Below are positions 60,401 to 64,000 of a stretch of DNA of 64,000 bases, piece by piece. The notes under the pieces are model-generated. The model searched no databases. It saw only the letters and a list, made by a program, of their open reading frames with translations, and was not told where the DNA came from. The first letter of the stretch is position 1. Each line of letters starts with the position of its first letter. Source of the DNA: Schistosoma mansoni (taxonomy: Eukaryota; Platyhelminthes; Trematoda; Strigeidida; Schistosomatidae); contig NC_031495.1 in NCBI RefSeq assembly GCF_000237925.1, positions 59,269,115 through 59,333,114 of the forward strand, in the 5' to 3' direction. The position numbers and the translations under genes are program-made.

Positions 60401-63400
60401 AATTGGAAGAATTTGATGAAGGGTTGAGCAAAATCATACATTGATTACAGTTATACACTAACATTGTTGTCGTCTAGACGCTGAGTGTTCGCACGCGAGA
60501 CCTAAGGTCCTGGGCCCGACCCACGTGTGCGGGATCGTGGAGGTTTACTGCTGAAAAGTTCCATAATAGAATGAAAAAGCTTTCCAATGCTTCCAGGTTT
60601 TCAGTTGTGGTTTAGCTATGATCATTTCGCCATTTCAACTATAAAAATGTGATCATTTTAAAGAGTATAATAGTCATCGGGTTTCTATCTCTAGAATTAA
60701 TAATAATACTGCTTCTAGAAGAATACAAAATGAGTGACCAATAATTTTTTAACTGAGATAACCAATCTTCCGAATTTCATACTTGTCCTAATTAGTTTAT
60801 TTCTAAAAAATTTCAATCCTTAGATATAAAAGTTCGAGGAACTGGTAGTTCATGGTTCGGTTTAGCCTTACCAGATAGTCACTGTTCATTGGATGCAATT
60901 TGTCCAAATGATTTTAACGAGAATAAATTACTGGCAATGGACCCAACAACGGATGATGATTGTGAAGATAATGACGGTGACGAAGAGGGCGATGATAATG
61001 ATGATCATCATGATGATGATGACGATGATGATGATAATGAACAGTCTAGTCCACAGCCTGTATGTGGTCAGTCAACAAATGACACTGAACAGTCAATGGG
61101 GATTGGTTATGTTCTTTCTAATATTTTCGATTTATTACAACTTAATGCATGTGAATCACCGACTAACACACCACAAATACGAACAATTTCCGAAAAAGCT
61201 GCCTCGTTTAATTGTTCTACTGGTCACAATACAAAAATGAATGAATTATCCGACAAACCTAAATTCCCTAAATTTCATACGTATGTTGATTGTCATTATC
61301 GCTTTTTCCACCTGATAGTTTTTTATTCTTTTTTAAAATAATCCTTGTGGTTCTATATGATCTTCTTTCATGCTTTAACGACCAAAGTTAAAAACGTATC
61401 TACCTCATAGGATAAGTCCCATAATAAGTAATAATCCTAATATGATAATGATTTGTAGCTTAGGAGGATGGTTTTGTCGACTTTGTGCTTACTGCGCTAA
61501 GTAGTTTCGATATCATAAACTTTGAGAGACAATGATATATGAGATTCATCCTGGATATTTTCTAATGGTCTATTTTTTTAACCCAGAGCGTAAATGATTA
61601 TTGCCGATTCTTGTGTTGTTACTACATGTATATTAGCTGTTTTGTTCATTTTATCAACGACCTTGTATTTGTTCGCTCATTGACTGATAAATTAAGATTC
61701 ATAGGTAGTTGTTTGATAATGCGCTCACATCTATGATGATGATGATGATGAGTGTCCAGCCCTAAAAAGTTACTATTGTTGAGCTGCGATAATTCAGTGA
61801 CGTAGATAAAATCTGACTATTCTATTGTATATCATAGAACAAAGACAAGTTTTTAATCAACCCAAATGTTTTTAAATAATTGATCGCAGATCCTGTTTGT
61901 CTCTGTCCCTAGTTAGTACCGAAGTCGTACAAGCAGAAAGTAATTTGAACATGGATGATGTATTGCTTTTGATCACATATCACAATTTCGATAAATTCTA
62001 TGGCATGTGTTACAGTGTTCAATAATGATGATTATGCAGATTAACCTTCTCTTTATTCTGATCTAAATTTTTCTCTGCCGTTTAATCATAATTTTTGTTT
62101 GTTAATCTGTTTTCGTGTCATTAAGTTTTGTCAAGCTTCTGTTTCTATAATATGGATGGATGAAACTAACTTAGTGAGTTAAAGTCAGTGGGTTGATAAG
62201 AAACTAAGATTATGTGATCAGTAGATAAATCAAGAAAACTGGGGTCTCCGGGATATGAAGATTAGTCGAGCTCGCCTTCTGTGGATATGCATCAAGTGAG
62301 CAATAAATGATGTCAGTAGCCTCTGCAAAACAAAGTGGATTTAAAATTCCTTGTCAGTTTATTTTGTTGAGGGCCTTAGAAAAATTTTTTAATGTTCACT
62401 GTTTAGGAATCGCACTTACGAGTACTTCATTTCCTTTGAAGCTTTATTCATGAGATTTTTAATTAGAGAGGACAAAATATTATCACAGTTTAACCATTGC
62501 CACTTATCATGTTTCTCTTCATCTTATACTAACATTTAATCACTGGTCTTTCATAAGCATATGGCATCGTAATTTCGATGGTTAAGTGGAAATCAATTTA
62601 CTGATAAAACAATTACCACCGAATTGTAGTGAAATTACTATCTAGCATGTAGATAATTCCAATTTAAGCCTTCCGTTGGCCCTTGAGCTGCAGGAGGTTG
62701 TTCTATTAATTGAATAGAACTATTATCTCTTGGCCTATCTGTTAATGGCTTAATTATTCTAAAACTACATCGTAAAACGAGTAAAGAAATTGTTATTTTT
62801 TATTCTGGCTGATATAAAGTAGTGGTGTAGTGAACGAGAACTCATGTAGGGAAAACCAACTTATTGTTATATGCGAAATTACTCAGTGCCTTTGTAAAAT
62901 ATGAAAATGATACATTAAATCACATTATTTTCACATCTTCAGTTTTTGTTTACGTACTTCATGATTCTTTCGATTCTATTGTTATTACAATTGCTTTCTA
63001 TTTCGATTCCTCCTCTCTTTAATTCAATATTTCTGTTGCAAGCATTCCACTTCCGATTGCTGCTACATACTACTTCAATCTATCAGCATACGTAGTGTGC
63101 ATCACAATAGTAATGGTTATATTGAGGATAGAAATGCATGCAATAATACTAATATCATCATAAACAATATAACCCAGTTGCTAAGCTTAAGTCGATAGTA
63201 TTTGATACTCATTAACACTCACTCCATGTTATTACTTTTTTTGAGCCTGTTACCCCTCGTGGAGCACAGATGGCCAACTAGTAATCTCCAACCTCCGCTC
63301 CATGCAATCCATTATTATTAGCCTATAGTACAGATAACTAGTTATTGTATGAAATAACTGACTTCTGCCTAAATGATAAATTTTTCATTTCCCTAGTACA

Positions 63401-63636
63401 TTAGTAATCAGTTATCATGATACTAACTATTATTTCCCTTGTTTTTTCTTTGAATTAGTGTTTTGCGTACAAGTGGTGACTACTTTTATCTTTGTCTGAC
63501 GGATTTCTATGGTGTACGTTATCGTATTAGTACTGGTAATCCATATGGATATGATTTGGCCAAATTAATTAATACCTACCTCAATTTAAATGATCAAGCT
63601 CTACAGTTAGCAATATTATTTCGTAAATTATCACGG
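48488..63636 (+). CDS. TUT4/7-like: TUT4/7-like terminal uridylyltransferase, N-terminal pseudo-nucleotidyltransferase module
   Basis: Exons, all closing in phase: 48488-48552 (LSSEELEYLNKNYIEPLKTK), 59919-60096 (AELKSTLLYLPPITDS to AAIEARIP), 60824-61280 (IKVRGTGSSWFGLALPDSHC, then an acidic run) and 63459-63636 (VRYRISTGNPYGYDLAKL to LAILFRKLSR). GSSWFGLALPDS matches the GS-x-x-x-G-x-x-x-x-S strand of TUT nucleotidyltransferases. RISTGN and the LAILFRKLSR helix match the KVSAGN and LVLAFRYWAK words of the inactive N-terminal module of TUT4/TUT7, which add uridines to RNA 3' ends by a separate C-terminal module. The positions that are Asp in active enzymes read His, Ser and Arg here (SHCSLD; YRIS). 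About 30 Asp/Glu-rich residues are inserted near 60950-61045. Upstream and downstream exons are missing. One intron is 11.4 kb and full of LINEs. Family assignment is from motifs. Confidence 0.72.
48600..50606 (+). mobile_element. LINE C, 5' part (diverged relative of LINE B)
   Basis: It begins CGACCATTGCTGCCACC and follows the LINE B leader and frames throughout: a GGATGGTCG-like start, the block CAACCAGCATGACAGCGATG, an N-terminal Pro/Ser-rich region, endonuclease words (RTVCQIDQQ, SFRGLPGLGIPLSTRAEHAL), linker words (DHEEWWVAKAKEMRKPAAVG, RQLFRLIKETGMKKSS) and the start of the RT. Frame breaks are frequent and part of the endonuclease (with its GDFN motif) is missing. It inserted 47 bp downstream of the TUT-like exon donor. 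LINE B3 interrupts it at 50613. Confidence 0.8.
50607..50612. repeat. Target-site duplication, left of LINE B3
   Basis: GGAGGA is repeated at 54538-54543. Removing B3 and one copy rejoins LINE C as ACAAGGAGGAAACTAGC. Confidence 0.6.
51394..52221 (-). pseudogene. LINE B3 reverse-transcriptase core frame
   Basis: A 275-codon frame, identical in translation to 16528-17355, with QAGFRPGRGCIDQIF, AAFDSVDRE, GVRQGCLLSPFLF and YADDIVLFGED. The C-terminus departs from the family frame in the same place as in B1, and the upstream RT fingers are in another frame (52157-52648). Confidence 0.85.
53131..54201 (-). pseudogene. LINE B3 N-terminal region plus endonuclease frame
   Basis: A 356-codon frame. 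About residues 1-125 are basic and Ser/Pro-rich (NGANTSKITHKKAVRDRP) and of unknown role. About 127-356 are an APE-like endonuclease with GTFNVRTLC, LAGVGIALSPRTELALLDW, SAHSPTDCS and TGDFNAQV. The catalytic Glu position reads Lys (VSKTRIQD). The frame stops before the family's C-terminal H-motif. Confidence 0.8.
54538..55676 (+). mobile_element. LINE C, 3' part
   Basis: It resumes exactly where 50612 left off: GRQCIDHIF-like text, then RPTIVVFLDIRVIFNSLDRT, ALYANTSDRVGAY, LDRRCLREIAHIQW, RLRWLGHVLRMPYQRI, GWKKRRGGQCLTW and FPGWGPRDGATHWFETLLDV. Several frame changes and a loss around the YADD box make it dead. The 3' end GTGGCGCATATTTATTCGG, GTACCAATGTTTATATG, (AAATA)n resembles the tail of repeat D. 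Confidence 0.8.
55677..57427. other. TUT-like gene intron sequence
   Basis: AT-rich DNA, with TTATA-type low complexity near 57370-57415. No element or exon is supported. Confidence 0.45.
57428..57440. repeat. Target-site duplication, left of LINE F
   Basis: The 13-mer GACACCTAATCAA is repeated exactly at 59599-59611. Confidence 0.88.
57815..58195. mobile_element. Solo LTR fossil nested in LINE F
   Basis: It begins TGTTGGGATG and ends CGTATCA (TG...CA), about 381 bp. It sits inside LINE F between CCACGTTTTG-GTTTG and ATTTG-GCCGCC; intact LINE B3 reads straight through there. The 5-bp flanks GTTTG/ATTTG form a target duplication with one mismatch. No internal coding region remains, so it is what recombination between two LTRs leaves. 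The length and 5-bp duplication would suit a BEL/Pao element such as Sinbad, but the family is not proven. Confidence 0.65.
58519..59526 (-). pseudogene. LINE F reverse-transcriptase frame (335 codons)
   Basis: This is the longest clean RT frame in the window: WSQSLIVPIHKKGPKSS, RGISLTNIASKILASII, FRPGRGCIDHIF, KAAFDSVDRE, GVRQGCPLSPFLF, YADDIVLFGED and FTYLRSLISPNGLVV, ending in the thumb region. The catalytic Asp residues are present. It lacks the endonuclease because of 5' truncation and stops at 58519, short of the C-terminal zinc-binding-like region, so it cannot be mobile by itself. Confidence 0.8.
59599..59611. repeat. Target-site duplication, right of LINE F
   Basis: Exact copy of GACACCTAATCAA at 57428-57440. 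Confidence 0.88.
60097..60470. other. TUT-like gene intron sequence
   Basis: AT-rich intron upstream of the Sm-alpha-like repeat. Nothing else is supported. Confidence 0.4.
60471..60663 (+). repeat. Degenerate Sm-alpha SINE-like repeat
   Basis: The upstream part GACGCTGAGTGTTCGCACGC, CCTAAGGTCCTGGGCCCGAC resembles the tRNA-derived head of schistosome Sm-alpha repeats. TTCCATAATAGAATGAAAAAGC then corresponds to the hammerhead stem II plus core (TCCCATAATAGGACGAAACGGC) with several changes. The downstream part (CTTCCAGGTTTTC, TTTCAACTATAAAAATG) matches the piece at 30681-30730. The ribozyme core is mutated, so self-cleavage is unlikely. Confidence 0.65.
61281..63458. other. TUT-like gene intron sequence
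   Basis: A 2.2-kb intron with a short (GAT)n run at about 61735-61752. No mobile element is recognised. Confidence 0.5.
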
Positions 63637-64000
63637 GTATGTTTGTAAACTTATTTTCGATTGGATAGTATTTCTTGTTCTTTATGTTATTAATAAATTG
63701 TAATCGTTTCCTATAAGTCTGATAATCTATAAGGTTTGAGGATTTTGTTGGAAGCAGTTGTTTCAAAGCCAGAAAGTCAAGATTTCTCATGTATTGGCAT
63801 TCGCCTGCGATGGTTATCTTAAGCCTCGTTGAACTCATACTATATATTATGATTTTTACTGATGAAATAAATATTCATCTCTTTAATGAAACTGAATTCT
63901 AATGGAAATGTAAGTCATCGAAAAGTGTAGTGTCTTGATTTGTGATTTGAATCTTTGTGTCAAAAGACTTAAAGCTTTAAATGACTAGTGAATTTCGGTA
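63637..64000. other. TUT-like gene intron, continuing past the window
   Basis: Starts with the donor GTATGT at 63637. No further exon is seen before the window ends. Confidence 0.5.

Noticed and set aside
61000-61050. GAT repeat as a plain intronic microsatellite
   Set aside because: It lies inside an exon whose phases close on both sides and reads as an acidic protein segment.
1-64000. CRISPR arrays, operons, rRNA or bacterial-type regulatory sites
   Set aside because: The content is eukaryotic. No regularly spaced short repeats, rRNA words or convincing tRNA cloverleaf were seen.

Overview
The window is a gene-poor, AT-rich, repeat-laden piece of a Schistosoma (blood fluke) genome. The evidence is a schistosome mobile-element repertoire (SR2/RTE-type and Perere/SR-type LINEs, a CR1-like LINE, a Penelope-like element, Ty3/gypsy fossils, a Merlin transposase relic, Sm-alpha repeats with a hammerhead core) together with host genes that have 32-44 bp introns near their 5' ends, a known schistosome habit. 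The species cannot be fixed from the sequence alone. Two runs of exactly 200 N (24874-25073, 30436-30635) are scaffold gaps.

Three host genes can be read exon by exon with matching splice phases. WAC (minus, 3874 down to at least 2259) is a WW-domain adaptor whose 3' exons lie left of the window. RBM42 (minus, 33933-22378) is an RRM protein, read from start to stop across six exons, with one phase mismatch beside an assembly gap. A terminal-uridylyltransferase-like gene (plus, at least 48488-63636, continuing to the right) resembles the N-terminal module of TUT4/TUT7; all three catalytic acidic positions appear to be replaced. A possible lone 3' exon (30149-30331, plus) and a possible secreted glycoprotein exon (44611-44892, minus) are weaker calls.

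Layout. 1-4.5 kb: repeat D fragments, a LINE scrap and WAC. 4.5-8.5 kb: a 325-bp inverted repeat pair enclosing a gypsy fossil. 8.6-11.4 kb: SR2-like LINE copy 1. 11.4-15.2 kb: unassigned DNA with a Merlin transposase tail and telomere-like sequence. 15.2-18.1 kb: LINE B1 with a 13-bp target duplication. 18.2-22.4 kb: an old RTE scrap and a full repeat D. 22.4-33.9 kb: RBM42, whose introns hold LINE B2, a fold-back Penelope-like element and a hammerhead repeat. 34-46 kb: intergenic, with a larger gypsy fossil, SR2-like copy 2 and a CR1-like LINE. 46-46.85 kb: repeat D followed by an inverted half copy. 48.5-63.6 kb: the TUT-like gene; its 11.4-kb intron is filled by LINE C (interrupted by full-length LINE B3) and LINE F (interrupted by a solo LTR).

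The host genes do not form an operon or pathway block. The main structure is nested transposon insertion into long introns. Several LINE copies share the same reading-frame breaks, so already broken templates seem to have been copied, or the copies have been homogenised. Repeat D shares its 3' tail with LINE C, which suggests a SINE/LINE partnership. I found no convincing new multi-gene system.
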